DNA of 64,000 nt from Bartonella grahamii ATCC 700132 (GTDB taxonomy: Bacteria; Pseudomonadota; Alphaproteobacteria; Rhizobiales; Rhizobiaceae), in contig NZ_JACX01000005.1 of assembly GCF_000518085.1 (NCBI RefSeq), forward strand, positions 86,070-150,069, read 5' to 3'. The notes below the pieces were generated by a model that was not told the origin of the DNA, made no database searches, and saw only the letters and a program-made list of their open reading frames with translations. The position numbers and the translations under genes were made by a program. Each line of letters begins with the position of its first letter. The stretch's first letter is position 1. Positions 48,149 to 58,509 of the stretch are shown piece by piece.

Positions 48149-48547
48149 GTGTGTGATTTTTTTGATCAGATGGAAGAGGCTAGCAATTTTCACATCTTAT
48201 CGAGCAGGGCATCGTCATATTCCTTTTTTGAAAAATATAATAATTTATCAGGATGGGCTGCTGAGGTTGGGAGTGGGATATCGGGTTTGAGATAGATAAG
48301 CAGGGTTTGATTTTTATGAGTTTTCCTCCCTGTTTTTTGCTTTTTTTAAAGCGCGTGAAATGGTTAACTGACTTATGATTGCTCAACGAGGTGCTATATT
48401 TTTTCCTTCACATTGAAATGTAATTCACTCGTATCGTGAATTACGCATTTATTGAAGTTATTATAAAAGAAGCAGCGAGAAGAGAAGGGCATTTGAGTAA
48501 AAATGCTTCTTACAAGAGTTTACAAACTGATATATTCAAGAGATTTT

Positions 48548-49243
48548 TTATAATAGATCTCGCCATACTGCCATTGCTTCTAAGACTTCTCCTAAATGAG
48601 CATGTTTTGCGATAACTGTTTCTGCACCAGCTTCTGCAAGTGCATTAGAGTGACCAAGATAGCTATGTGATCCTCCCGTAAAGCCGATGACACGCATGCC
48701 CGCTGCTATGGCTGCGTGTACACCATGAAGTGAATCTTCTATAACGATAGTGTTTTGGGGCTCTGCCTGTAATTGTTGTGCGGCAAAAAGGAAAACATCA
48801 GGGGCTGGTTTTGTTCTTTTTGTTCCAACTTCAGGTGCTGAAAATATTTTACCTTCAAAAAGGTCATAGAGATCAACTGTGGTGAGCATCTCTTTTATAT
48901 CTACGCTTTTTGCATTAGAGCAGATACAGTAGGGATAGCGTGTTTGAATAATTTCTACGGCTTCTCTTACATCATCAATAGCCCGTAATTTAGTTTTTAT
49001 TTGTGTACGAAAAATATTAGTCATCTGATCTATGAGATGAGCGGAAATTGGTTTTTCTGTTTCCTGTTCAACTTGTTTAAGAATATCGCGAAAAATAAGC
49101 CCTGCAAAACGCTCACTCAATTCTTCGGGTGATATTTCATATCCTGTTTGTTTGAGCAATTGAGATCCAATTTTTGCTGCAAGATATTCAGAGTCGACGA
49201 GAACTCCGTCACAATCAAAAATAATAAGATCTATCTGAGGCAT
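48548..49243 (-). CDS. HAD-family phosphatase (phosphoglycolate phosphatase / beta-PGM-like)
   Basis: The 231-residue product has the nucleophile motif IIFDCDGVLVDSE (residues 7-19), a helical cap (about 20-90), motif II in YCICSNAKS, the Lys of motif III in GTKRTKPAPDVFLFAA, and motif IV in IVIEDSLHGVHAAIAAGM. This is the common HAD subfamily I cap C1 form; the substrate cannot be set from sequence. AAGGA is seven bases before ATG 49243. Divergent from ccrM across about 320 bases. Confidence 0.9.
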   Translation of the reverse strand: MPQIDLIIFDCDGVLVDSEYLAAKIGSQLLKQTGYEISPEELSERFAGLIFRDILKQVEQETEKPISAHLIDQMTNIFRTQIKTKLRAIDDVREAVEIIQTRYPYCICSNAKSVDIKEMLTTVDLYDLFEGKIFSAPEVGTKRTKPAPDVFLFAAQQLQAEPQNTIVIEDSLHGVHAAIAAGMRVIGFTGGSHSYLGHSNALAEAGAETVIAKHAHLGEVLEAMAVWRDLL

Positions 49244-50703
<1,460 letters not shown>

Positions 50704-50767
50704 ACTAAGCTAATCGCTTCATTCTAGAGTGATCATCAATGTACCTGATCTTGATTGAGATGGACGT

Positions 50768-50800
50768 GAGGGCATTTTATGCCTTTCTTAGATGTTTTTT
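50768..50800 (+). terminator. Possible ccrM terminator
   Basis: A stem of about seven pairs, GGGCAT with ATGCCT plus flanking pairs, closes a short T-rich loop 65 bases after the ccrM stop, and six Ts follow at 50795-50800. The T-run is a few bases removed from the stem, so support is moderate to low. Confidence 0.35.
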
Positions 50801-51089
50801 ATTAAAACATTAATCTCGCTTGTAGGCGGCGAGCGAGTATTTTTATGCTTTTTGTAGAAGAAATTAAAATGAGAAATTTTCACTCTATGTTCTGATTTTA
50901 GTTCCAAAACAGTAAAATTTTAATATAATCTTATAAAAATGAAATATCAAAATTAAAAGGCTCATTCAGAAGCTCAAAATTAAGTGCTTTTTTGAGGTAA
51001 TATGTGCATCTATAAAGTGCGTAAAATGTATTGGTTTATCAAGATAATTTAGCGTTATTCATATTGAGTTCCCCCCGAATATCGTCAAA

Positions 51090-51310
51090 TTTTCTTATTT
51101 CAGACCTGTTTCATATTGAATCAATAAAATTTACTTGCTTGCATGTCATAAGCGGGGTTGGCGTGTGAATAAAATTGTTAAAGAAAGAACTAAAAAGTAC
51201 CTTTTATGAACCGTTTCAAGTGCCAAGGGTTGTTGTAGGGGGCTGGTAAATATAATGATGGTGCTGACTTGCTCCTTCATAATCACAAAAGGATAGATCC
51301 TGAAATTTAA
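51090..51310 (+). pseudogene. Integrase N-terminus relic
   Basis: Bases 51239-51310 are open and read GAGKYNDGADLLLHNHKR then IDPEI and a stop, the clearest copy of the arm-type integrase start. Just upstream, 51150-51238 shows the shared flank and a lost base breaks the frame (FQVPRVVV then shift). The same flank with TCATATTGAATCAATAAAAT is found inverted near 30800. Nothing of the catalytic domain remains. Confidence 0.65.
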
Positions 51311-51477
51311 ATCTAAGCGTTCTAAGCTTTTTTATCCCTCCTTAATTCTTATCTGTAGAAAAAATTGGTTATTTCATTTTCTTAAGTTTTTCTTTTACAG
51401 ATCAATAAATGACTTAATAAATGACCGTTAGAGATACAAAAGTCTCCGTTAGAAAACATTTTTACGAATAGGGAAGG

Positions 51478-52536
51478 TTATTTAAATCTGAAAGAATTGG
51501 GAAGTGCTACGGAAATGGCTTTTTTCATAACAGTAGGTAGTGCTTCTTCGGCAAGATGTTGAATATTACACCACCAACCATTTTCACAATTCATTTCATG
51601 AATATCCTCAGTATAGTAAACATCGAGTTTTAGAGAAAAGTGAGTAAAAACATGCGTAATTTGTCCTTTGAATTGCCAATTGGCAGTAAAGGGTGCATTT
51701 TGGAGCCCATTTTCGTTGTTTATGCCAATATTGTTAGGAATTTGGGTCATTCCACCAAGGAGCTTTTGCGTCTGTCGTTTTTCCAAATAAATTTGTCTCT
51801 TTTTATTAAGAGCCACAAAAGCAATACCTGTTTTTGAAGGGCGTTCTTTTTTAGGGGCTTTGACTGGAAAAGATTCCTGTTGTTGCGTCTTTGCTGCTTT
51901 ACATAAACATTGAAGAGGGCAGGTATAACAAGATGGTTTGCGTGGAGTACAAACTGTTGCTCCTAAATCCATCATTGCTTGAGCAAAGTCACCAGGACGA
52001 TTTAAAGCAGTAATTTTTTGTGTTTTTTCTTTAATTTCAACTTTTGCTTTTTGTAATATTGAAGTGATAGCAAAAAGGCGCGCTACCACACGTTCGACAT
52101 TACCATCAACCACTGCTACAGGGTGATTAAAAGCAATTGAAGCAATGGCTGCGGCAGTATAATCTCCAATACCGGCTAGAGTTCGCAATTCTTTTACAGA
52201 TTGTGGAAATTGTCCCGCGTAGTTTTCAACAAGCTGTTGCGCACATTTTTTAAGATTACGTGCGCGTGAATAATAACCAAGTCCAGCCCATGCTTTCATG
52301 ATGTCATCTTGTGAGGCTTTTGCTAAAGAGGAAAGATCAGGCCATAGTTTCAGAAACTTTTTAAAATAAGGCTTAACTGTTTCAACGGTTGTTTGTTGAA
52401 GCATGATTTCAGAAAGCCAAACTTGATAAGGATCAGGACGGATACCTTGTTTTTGCTTTTCGGGGGTAATCCGCCATGGGAGATGTCTGTGATTTTGATC
52501 GTACCAAGCAAGCAGGTGCGAAGAAATTTCATACAT
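51478..52536 (-). CDS. mutY: A/G-specific adenine DNA glycosylase
   Basis: Removes A opposite 8-oxoguanine. The 352-residue product has WLSEIMLQQTTVETVKPYF, the helix-hairpin-helix LRTLAGIGDYTAAAIASIAF, the catalytic Asp in VAVVDGNVERVVARL (about 150), the iron-sulfur Cys set CTPRKPSCYTCPLQCLC (C-x6-C-x2-C-x5-C) and a C-terminal MutT-like domain that reads 8-oxoG. I chose ATG 52536; a TTG 12 bases upstream is the only alternative. Divergent from the DUF721 gene. Confidence 0.95.
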   Translation of the reverse strand: MYEISSHLLAWYDQNHRHLPWRITPEKQKQGIRPDPYQVWLSEIMLQQTTVETVKPYFKKFLKLWPDLSSLAKASQDDIMKAWAGLGYYSRARNLKKCAQQLVENYAGQFPQSVKELRTLAGIGDYTAAAIASIAFNHPVAVVDGNVERVVARLFAITSILQKAKVEIKEKTQKITALNRPGDFAQAMMDLGATVCTPRKPSCYTCPLQCLCKAAKTQQQESFPVKAPKKERPSKTGIAFVALNKKRQIYLEKRQTQKLLGGMTQIPNNIGINNENGLQNAPFTANWQFKGQITHVFTHFSLKLDVYYTEDIHEMNCENGWWCNIQHLAEEALPTVMKKAISVALPNSFRFK

Positions 52537-52678
52537 GATTGTTTTCAAGCATAGGAAGATATAAAATGCAAAAGAAAAAATTATTTATTTTGTTGATATT
52601 TCATAAATTGAGGAGGCAATAATTTTTAGGTGAAACAAATGATTTTAATTTAGTAAGCGATTGAACAATGATCTAAAA

Positions 52679-53179
52679 ATGAGAAAACAACTTAAAAAAC
52701 ATATCTTTTATTCTCTTTCTGAGACGGTATACAAAATACTTGATCCAGTTTTACGCAAACGGACAGGGCTTAATGTAGCACTTATAGAACATTGGCCACA
52801 AATTGCGGGCTATGATATCAGTGAACATACAATGCCGCTTAAAATTATTTGGAAACGTCGTGCAGATCAAGATGATGTTTTTCAGCCAGCAACACTTGTT
52901 GTCGCATGTGAAGGATTTGCTGCGTTAAAATTGATGCATGAAACAGAGGAATTACTTCATAGAATTAACGGATTTTTTGGCTATATTGCTATTAATCGCA
53001 TCAAGATTGAGCAAAGGAGTATGTCGGTTTTTATGAATCACTTGCCTCTAAAATCGTCTTTGAGTGAACAAGACAAAAAATGCGTGGGAGAAATGCTTGA
53101 AGGAATTGAAGATAAAAGCTTGCGCCAATCACTTTATAAACTTGGCTGTTGCATTTTCTTGGAAAAAAATAATAAATAG
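52679..53179 (+). CDS. DciA/DUF721-type protein
   Basis: The 166-residue product shows the DUF721 pattern: VYKILDPVLRKRTGLNVALIE then HWPQIAGYDISEHTMPLKI, followed by LVVACEGFAALKLMHETEEL and a late NRIKIEQR. DUF721 includes DciA, a loader of the replicative helicase DnaB in bacteria lacking DnaC; alphaproteobacterial members are assigned to it by sequence. The start is ATG 52679; a TTG at 52661 is possible. It is followed by a dsbA-like gene, the conserved mutY-DUF721-dsbA order in Rhizobiales. Confidence 0.82.
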   Translation: MRKQLKKHIFYSLSETVYKILDPVLRKRTGLNVALIEHWPQIAGYDISEHTMPLKIIWKRRADQDDVFQPATLVVACEGFAALKLMHETEELLHRINGFFGYIAINRIKIEQRSMSVFMNHLPLKSSLSEQDKKCVGEMLEGIEDKSLRQSLYKLGCCIFLEKNNK

Positions 53180-53261
53180 AAAGATATTTTATATATTTTT
53201 CTTTAATATATGAGAAAGCATTGGATTCTTATTCGTTAATAACAACAGAAAAGTATTATTT

Positions 53262-53918
53262 ATGGTAAAATATCGTTCTTTTTTGTCTTTCGGGATAATT
53301 TTTCTCTTCATAACGATTGCACAAAATAGTGTAACAGTTGCTTTAGCGCGTGATCCCAAACCAGTGGCAACTGTTGATATGGAAGAGATTCTCCAATCGG
53401 GTAAAGTAAAGGATCGCTTTGAGGGAGAGGCGGATGCACCAGTCGTCATTGTTGAGTATGCTTCGTTGACATGTACCCATTGTGCGCATTTTTATAATGA
53501 TATACTTCCTCAAATTCGTAAAAAATATATCAAAACAGGAAAAGTAAAACTGATTTTCCGCGATTATGCTTTTGATCCTCGGGCAACAGCAGGTTTTATG
53601 TTGGCACAGTGTGCACCAGAAGATCGCTATTTTCCTTTGATAGAAGTTTTATTTCAAAAACAAAATGAATGGGCTTTCGGAAAAGATGCTCTAACACCAT
53701 TGAAAAAAATTGGCTTAATGGCTGGTTTTACAGATGAAAGTTTTACTGCATGTTTGAAAAATCAAGCCATTTTAGATGAAGTGAATGCATCCTTTGAGCG
53801 TGGTAAAAAACTTGGTGTTACAGCAACGCCTACTTTCTTTATTAATGGTAGTAAATATGAAGGTGCCATGAAAGTAGAAGACTTTTTTTCGGTGATTGAT
53901 AGTTTTCTTAAAAAATGA
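53262..53918 (+). CDS. DsbA-family thiol-disulfide oxidoreductase
   Basis: Periplasmic thioredoxin-fold protein. The 218-residue product has a signal peptide (about 1-29, ending VALA), then EADAPVVIVEYASLTCTHCAHFYN with the CTHC active site (Cys 71 and 74) and the cis-Pro loop GVTATPTFFINGSKYEGA. It resembles the BdbD/DsbA-like alphaproteobacterial group more than E. coli DsbA (CPHC). It may oxidise envelope proteins such as the IalB-like and DsbD-alpha-like products, which carry Cys pairs. No DsbB is in the window. Confidence 0.9.
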   Translation: MVKYRSFLSFGIIFLFITIAQNSVTVALARDPKPVATVDMEEILQSGKVKDRFEGEADAPVVIVEYASLTCTHCAHFYNDILPQIRKKYIKTGKVKLIFRDYAFDPRATAGFMLAQCAPEDRYFPLIEVLFQKQNEWAFGKDALTPLKKIGLMAGFTDESFTACLKNQAILDEVNASFERGKKLGVTATPTFFINGSKYEGAMKVEDFFSVIDSFLKK

Positions 53919-53923
53919 ATCTT

Positions 53924-53979
53924 AATCTTCCAGAAGATGGATAGTGATACTTTTTGTCATTATCGCTTTTGGAAGGATT
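53924..53979. terminator. Long stable hairpin between dsbA-like gene and ppdK
   Basis: AATCTTCCAGAAG at the left pairs with CTTTTGGAAGGATT at the right (one bulge, one G-U), and inside it GATAGTGA (53939-53946) pairs with TCATTATC (53957-53964) with one G-U. Total about 20 pairs around a T-rich loop, six bases after the dsbA-like stop. No T-run follows on either strand, so Rho-independent termination is uncertain, but the pairing is too long to ignore. Confidence 0.55.
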
Positions 53980-54095
53980 AATAGTATGCATTTATGAAGC
54001 AATATTTTTTGTTAAGCCGATTTTGAATCAAATCATTACTTTTAGTGAGCCTAGGTTGAATGATGTTTTGATGCTGATATGGGAGGATTTGTACA

Positions 54096-56762
54096 ATGAA
54101 AAAATGGGTTTATAGTTTTGGAGATGGAAAGGCAGAAGGAAGTGCAAGTGAACGTAACTTTCTCGGAGGTAAAGGGGCTAATTTGGCAGAAATGAGTAAT
54201 CTTGGTTTGCCCGTACCACCCGGATTTACGCTGACAACAGAAGTTTGTAATTTTTATTATGCCCATGACAAATCATATCCAGAAGAGCTACAGGAATCTG
54301 TTAAGCAAGCACTAAGACGCATTGGTGAACAAACAGGACGTGAATTTGGGAGTGAGCAAAAGCCACTTTTGCTTTCTGTTCGTTCAGGGGCTAGGGCTTC
54401 TATGCCAGGGATGATGGATACAGTGCTTAACCTTGGCATGAATGATGAGACTGTAAAAGCCATTGCTTTACAAGCTAATAATGAACGTTTTGCTTATGAT
54501 AGTTATCGGCGTTTTATCCAAATGTATTCTAACGTTGTTTTGGGGTTAGATCATTCGTATTTTGAAGAAATTCTTGATGAAGCAAAAGTACGCAATGGTT
54601 ACACTATTGATACAGAAATGACAGCAGATGATTGGAAAGATGTTATTATTTCTTATAAAGCATACGTTGAAGAAAAATTAGGGAAACCTTTTCCGCAAGA
54701 TCCTGAACAACAATTGTGGGGAGCAATTGGAGCGGTTTTTTCAAGTTGGATGACAGCACGCGCAGTCACTTATCGTCGTTTACATAATATTCCTGAAAGT
54801 TGGGGAACGGCAGTTAATGTGCAAGCTATGGTTTTTGGCAATATGGGTGAGGATTCAGCAACGGGCGTTGCTTTTACACGCAATCCATCAACAGGGAAAA
54901 AAGAACTTTATGGTGAATTTTTAGTTAATGCGCAAGGGGAAGATGTTGTGGCGGGCATTCGAACGCCTCAAAATATTACAGAAAATGCGCGTATTGTTGC
55001 TGGTTCAAATAGGCCGTCATTAGAAAAAATTATGCCTGAGGCTTTTTTGAAATTATGTCAGATAGCGCAGAAGCTTGAGCAGCATTATCGGGATATGCAA
55101 GATCTCGAATTTACCATTGAAAAAGGTAAATTATGGATGCTTCAGACTCGTTCAGGAAAACGCACGGCTCGTGCGGCTCTCAAGATAGCAATTGAAATGG
55201 TTGAAGAGGGGTTAATAAGCCATGAAGAGGCTGTGATGCGTATTGATGCAAAGTCGCTTGACCAACTTTTGCATCCAACACTTGATCCCAAAGCAGAACG
55301 TTTTGTTATAGGACGTGGTTTACCTGCTTCTCCTGGAGCCGCAACTGGTGAAATTGTTTTTACTTCAGAAGAGGCAGAAACTGTGTCGGCGGAAGGTCGC
55401 AAGGTTATTTTGGTCCGTGTAGAAACAAGCCCAGAAGATATTCATGGTATGCATGCTGCAGAAGGAATTTTAACAACGCGTGGCGGTATGACAAGTCACG
55501 CTGCTGTTGTTGCGCGGGGGATGGGAAAACCATGTATTTCTGGTGCTGGCAGTGTGCGGATTGATTATAACACAAATACGCTGTTTGCTTCAGGAGAAAG
55601 CTTTAAAAAAGGTGATGTTATCACAATTGATGGTGGAAGTGGAGAAATTTTCAAAGGGAAAGTTGCAATGTTGCAGCCTCAGCTTTGCGGAGACTTTGCA
55701 AAATTAATGGAATGGGCTGATGGGATGCGGCGTCTCAAAGTTCGCGCTAATGCTGATACACCATCTGATGCCCGTATGGGGCGCTCTTTTGGGGCTGAAG
55801 GTATAGGTCTTTGCCGTACGGAGCATATGTTTTTTTCTGATGAACGTATCGTTGCCATGCGTGAAATGATTTTAAGTCATGATGAAAATGGTCGTCGTAA
55901 AGCACTGGATAAGCTTTTGCCAATGCAGCGTTCAGATTTTAGTGAATTATTTGAAATTATGTGTGGTTTACCTGTTACTATCCGCTTGCTAGATCCACCA
56001 TTACATGAATTTTTACCTAAAACGAAAACAGAAATTCTTGATGTTGCAACAGCTATGGGTGTTTCTGCTGAAGTGCTTGCTGAACGCGCTCAGCAGTTGC
56101 ACGAATTTAATCCTATGCTTGGATTACGTGGATGCCGTTTAGCTATTACTTATCCTGAAATTGCAGAAATGCAAGCGCGGGCGATTTTTGAAGCAGCAGC
56201 AGAAGCTGCCCAAAAATCTGGATCTCCTGTTATGCTTGAAATTATGGTGCCACTTGTTGCGCTTAAATCTGAACTCGATTTTGTAAAAGCACGTATTGAT
56301 CAGGTTGCTGAGGAAGTGATGAAAGAAAAGGGAAGCACTATTCAATATATGGTTGGGACGATGATTGAGCTTCCAAGGGCGGCGCTTCGAGCAGATGAAA
56401 TTGCTGAAACTGCTGAATTTTTTTCATTTGGAACAAACGATTTGACACAAACCACTTTTGGGATTTCCCGTGATGATGCTGCTCCTTTTTTGGCAACCTA
56501 TTTTCAAAAAGGTCTTTTAGAGCAAGATCCTTTCGTGTCTATTGACCGTGATGGAGTAGGAGAACTTATTACCATTGCTGCACAGCGTGGACGATCAAAG
56601 CGTGCAAAAATAAAATTGGGAATTTGCGGTGAACATGGAGGCGATCCGGCCTCTATTGCTTTATGCGAAGAAAATAACCTAGATTATGTTTCGTGTTCTC
56701 CTTTTCGAGTACCAATTGCTCGTTTAGCAGCAGCCCAGGCCGCAATAGCAAAAAGGATATAA
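54096..56762 (+). CDS. ppdK: Pyruvate, phosphate dikinase
   Basis: Interconverts pyruvate, ATP and Pi with PEP, AMP and PPi. The 888-residue product has the N-terminal ATP-binding text FLGGKGANLAEMSNLGLPVP and RSGARASMPGMMDTVLNLG, the phosphohistidine in TTRGGMTSHAAVVARGMGKP (about 455-475) and the PEP/pyruvate barrel with GLCRTEHMFF, FGTNDLTQTTFGISRDDA and the catalytic Cys in LGICGEHGGDP. GGAGG is nine bases before ATG 54096. The normal length and full motif set indicate a working enzyme, probably for PEP supply or PPi use in a gluconeogenic lifestyle. Confidence 0.97.
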   Translation: MKKWVYSFGDGKAEGSASERNFLGGKGANLAEMSNLGLPVPPGFTLTTEVCNFYYAHDKSYPEELQESVKQALRRIGEQTGREFGSEQKPLLLSVRSGARASMPGMMDTVLNLGMNDETVKAIALQANNERFAYDSYRRFIQMYSNVVLGLDHSYFEEILDEAKVRNGYTIDTEMTADDWKDVIISYKAYVEEKLGKPFPQDPEQQLWGAIGAVFSSWMTARAVTYRRLHNIPESWGTAVNVQAMVFGNMGEDSATGVAFTRNPSTGKKELYGEFLVNAQGEDVVAGIRTPQNITENARIVAGSNRPSLEKIMPEAFLKLCQIAQKLEQHYRDMQDLEFTIEKGKLWMLQTRSGKRTARAALKIAIEMVEEGLISHEEAVMRIDAKSLDQLLHPTLDPKAERFVIGRGLPASPGAATGEIVFTSEEAETVSAEGRKVILVRVETSPEDIHGMHAAEGILTTRGGMTSHAAVVARGMGKPCISGAGSVRIDYNTNTLFASGESFKKGDVITIDGGSGEIFKGKVAMLQPQLCGDFAKLMEWADGMRRLKVRANADTPSDARMGRSFGAEGIGLCRTEHMFFSDERIVAMREMILSHDENGRRKALDKLLPMQRSDFSELFEIMCGLPVTIRLLDPPLHEFLPKTKTEILDVATAMGVSAEVLAERAQQLHEFNPMLGLRGCRLAITYPEIAEMQARAIFEAAAEAAQKSGSPVMLEIMVPLVALKSELDFVKARIDQVAEEVMKEKGSTIQYMVGTMIELPRAALRADEIAETAEFFSFGTNDLTQTTFGISRDDAAPFLATYFQKGLLEQDPFVSIDRDGVGELITIAAQRGRSKRAKIKLGICGEHGGDPASIALCEENNLDYVSCSPFRVPIARLAAAQAAIAKRI

Positions 56763-57339
56763 TGGGTTAATATTTTTTTGTTGTATAGTTATTACTGAAA
56801 TAATTTTTTATATATTCTTTTATTTTCTTTAATAAAGGAAATAAAATTGCTTCTAAAATGCACGATAAGTTATGTTACGCGAGAAAGTGTATTTTTGAGA
56901 GGTTTATGAGAGAAAATATAAAGCAGGATAGACAAAGATGTATTATTAATACACTTTCTATTGACGAACCTCTTGATAGAGAGAAACGTGTTATTGTGCA
57001 GTCAATTTACACGTTTGCTTTTTTATAGGGGAATGGACTCCTCACGCAAAATAGAATGTTCCAAACAAATGCATTTTTTTGCACATCATGCTGTTTGAGA
57101 TAGACATCTCTCAGTGGATGCTCCATTTCACATTGACATTCGTGGAATGGGGATTATGTAAAACTCCCCGTAAGTTTATAAAAATCTTCCCAAAGTATAT
57201 AAACTCTACTATGTGCTATCATCTTTACATTCCTGAAGGAATATCAAAGTTATACAATGTCTTGATTTATAATGATAATTTTTTATTTCTCATATTGAAC
57301 GAAAGCTGTAAATATCACAAGATTTTCTCATTTCAACTT
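56763..57339. other. AT-rich gap after ppdK
   Basis: About 580 bases with no gene I can support. A plus-strand frame at 57079-57345 (88 codons) has no ribosome site and no family resemblance. It runs into the large integrase pseudogene, whose upstream flank starts about 57320. Confidence 0.5.
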
Positions 57340-58400
57340 CTTTGATAATGAATCAATTAAAACCATGTTTTTTGCATATTACAGGCGGAATTAGCGTCTA
57401 TGGATAAAAAAATAAAGCAATGATATGCTTCTTCAAGTGTCAAGAGCTGTCACAAATTGAAGGTAGGTACAGTGTGTAATGGTGCCGGTTTGCTTCTTCA
57501 CAAGCGTAAAGAGGATAGCGCACAGAGAAGGCTGCTATTATTATTCACGGGCCGTTGTTGCGAAATGGGCTTGGGTGCTTTAGAAATATTTTTTTAAGAA
57601 AGCTCGTGAATGGCAATCCACGTATATTCCGTTTAGGAAATTTTGTTTTACGTGAGGGGGGGGGGGAGCCCAAAAAGACGCGAGCTAAATAAAAGCATGA
57701 GGCAATAGGTAATCTCCATTATTGTAAAGACATTGCTTTAGATGTCTTTGAAAGTCGTAAAGCTAAATTAAAAGGAAATGGCAAAGATGAAAACTGGTTT
57801 CTACCCTTAAAATTTCATATTCTTCCCAAATTAGACTGTCTCTCTGTTTCAGAGATTATATAAACAGAGATGCGCAATGTCCTTGCCTCCATTTGGCATA
57901 TAAAAGCTATAACAGTTGAGAAAGCACTACACTGTCTTAACATTTGCTTCAAACATACTGCTGCGTTAGGTTCGGATGTTGATTTTTAGACGACACCAAA
58001 AGCACACGCTCTCTTCGAAAACAACGTCATAAAACACAAAACTTCCCAGCAATAGATTAGAGAGAAGTGCCGGTTTTTTATCAGACACTTTGCAAAAAAA
58101 ACAAGCATAACACAACTAGCTTTACGTCTACTTATCCTTACAGGTGTTTGCACAAATTCTTTGCGTCATATTTATAAAGATCAAATTGACTATAAGATAT
58201 GGACAATTCGTGGCTCGAGAATATGAAAGGTTTACATGATACTACAATAAAATTTCGTGTCCTTTTATCATCAGAAGTAATAAAAATGCTAGAACAAGTG
58301 CGTTTGTTATTTTGCAATATTTTTTTCTGCAATTGGTTGTGGTTTTCTTACAGCAAATTGTATGGCGCAATATATAATGTGTAAGAAAACCATTCTGATT
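57340..58400 (+). pseudogene. Tyrosine-recombinase (phage-type) integrase, decayed but nearly full length
   Basis: All three frames carry consecutive pieces of one integrase. Arm domain: GAGLLLHKRKE from 57481, and GRCCEMGLGAL ending at a stop near 57596. Then KKAREWQSTY in a second frame from 57596. Core-binding domain from 57729 in a third frame: DIALDVFESRKAKL, FHILPKLDCLSVSEII, stop, TEMRNVLASIWHIKAITVEK, ALHCLNICFKHTAALGSDV. Catalytic domain: KQRHKTQN, REVPVFYQTLCKK, LALRLLILTGVCTNSLRHIY and ENMKGLHDTTIKFRVLLSSE. The box I Arg is Cys (TGVCTNS, 58149-58151), and the HxxR and Tyr parts are absent after about 58310. A run of 11 Gs lies at 57656-57666. Clearly dead. Confidence 0.85.
57656..57666 (+). 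repeat. Poly-G tract (11 G) in the integrase pseudogene
   Basis: Eleven consecutive Gs, very unusual in this AT-rich window, lie where the frame of the dead integrase breaks between its arm and core-binding parts. Slippage here may have caused the frameshift, or the run may have grown after the gene died. Length changes between isolates would be expected. Confidence 0.8.
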
Positions 58401-58509
58401 GAATATAAGAGGGCTTGAGATGAAGGAATGTTTGGGGGGCATTAAACAAGCGAAAGATGAATTATCATTATAAATTAAGAGATTATTTTTATAGTATAGA
58501 TGATTAGCC

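Larger units (their letters stand above)
46761..48547. other. Very AT-rich decayed region of the accessory block
   Basis: About 1.8 kb. 46761-47400 is extremely AT-rich with small palindromes (for example ATTATTGT near 46912 pairing with ACAATAAT near 46929). A plus-strand frame at 47426-47641 (71 codons from TTG) lacks support. Two minus-strand relics follow: an integrase start (47629-47870) and a coding fragment with one stop (47990-48148). From 48150 to 48547 I see nothing further; the frame at 48180-48386 has no family resemblance. Confidence 0.55.
50704..51477. other. Gap between ccrM and mutY
   Basis: About 770 bases with convergent genes on both sides. A small hairpin at 50768-50788 (GGGCAT/ATGCCT) followed shortly by a T-run could end ccrM transcription. 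An integrase relic occupies about 51090-51310. The remainder shows only AT-rich sequence. Confidence 0.5.

Noticed and set aside
57079-57345. 88-codon plus-strand frame after ppdK
   Set aside because: No ribosome site or known motif; it runs into the flank of the integrase pseudogene.
58199-58384. 61-codon plus-strand frame that could be called a small protein
   Set aside because: Its sequence (ENMKGLHDTTIKFRVLLSSE) is the continuation of the dead integrase catalytic domain, so it is part of the pseudogene.
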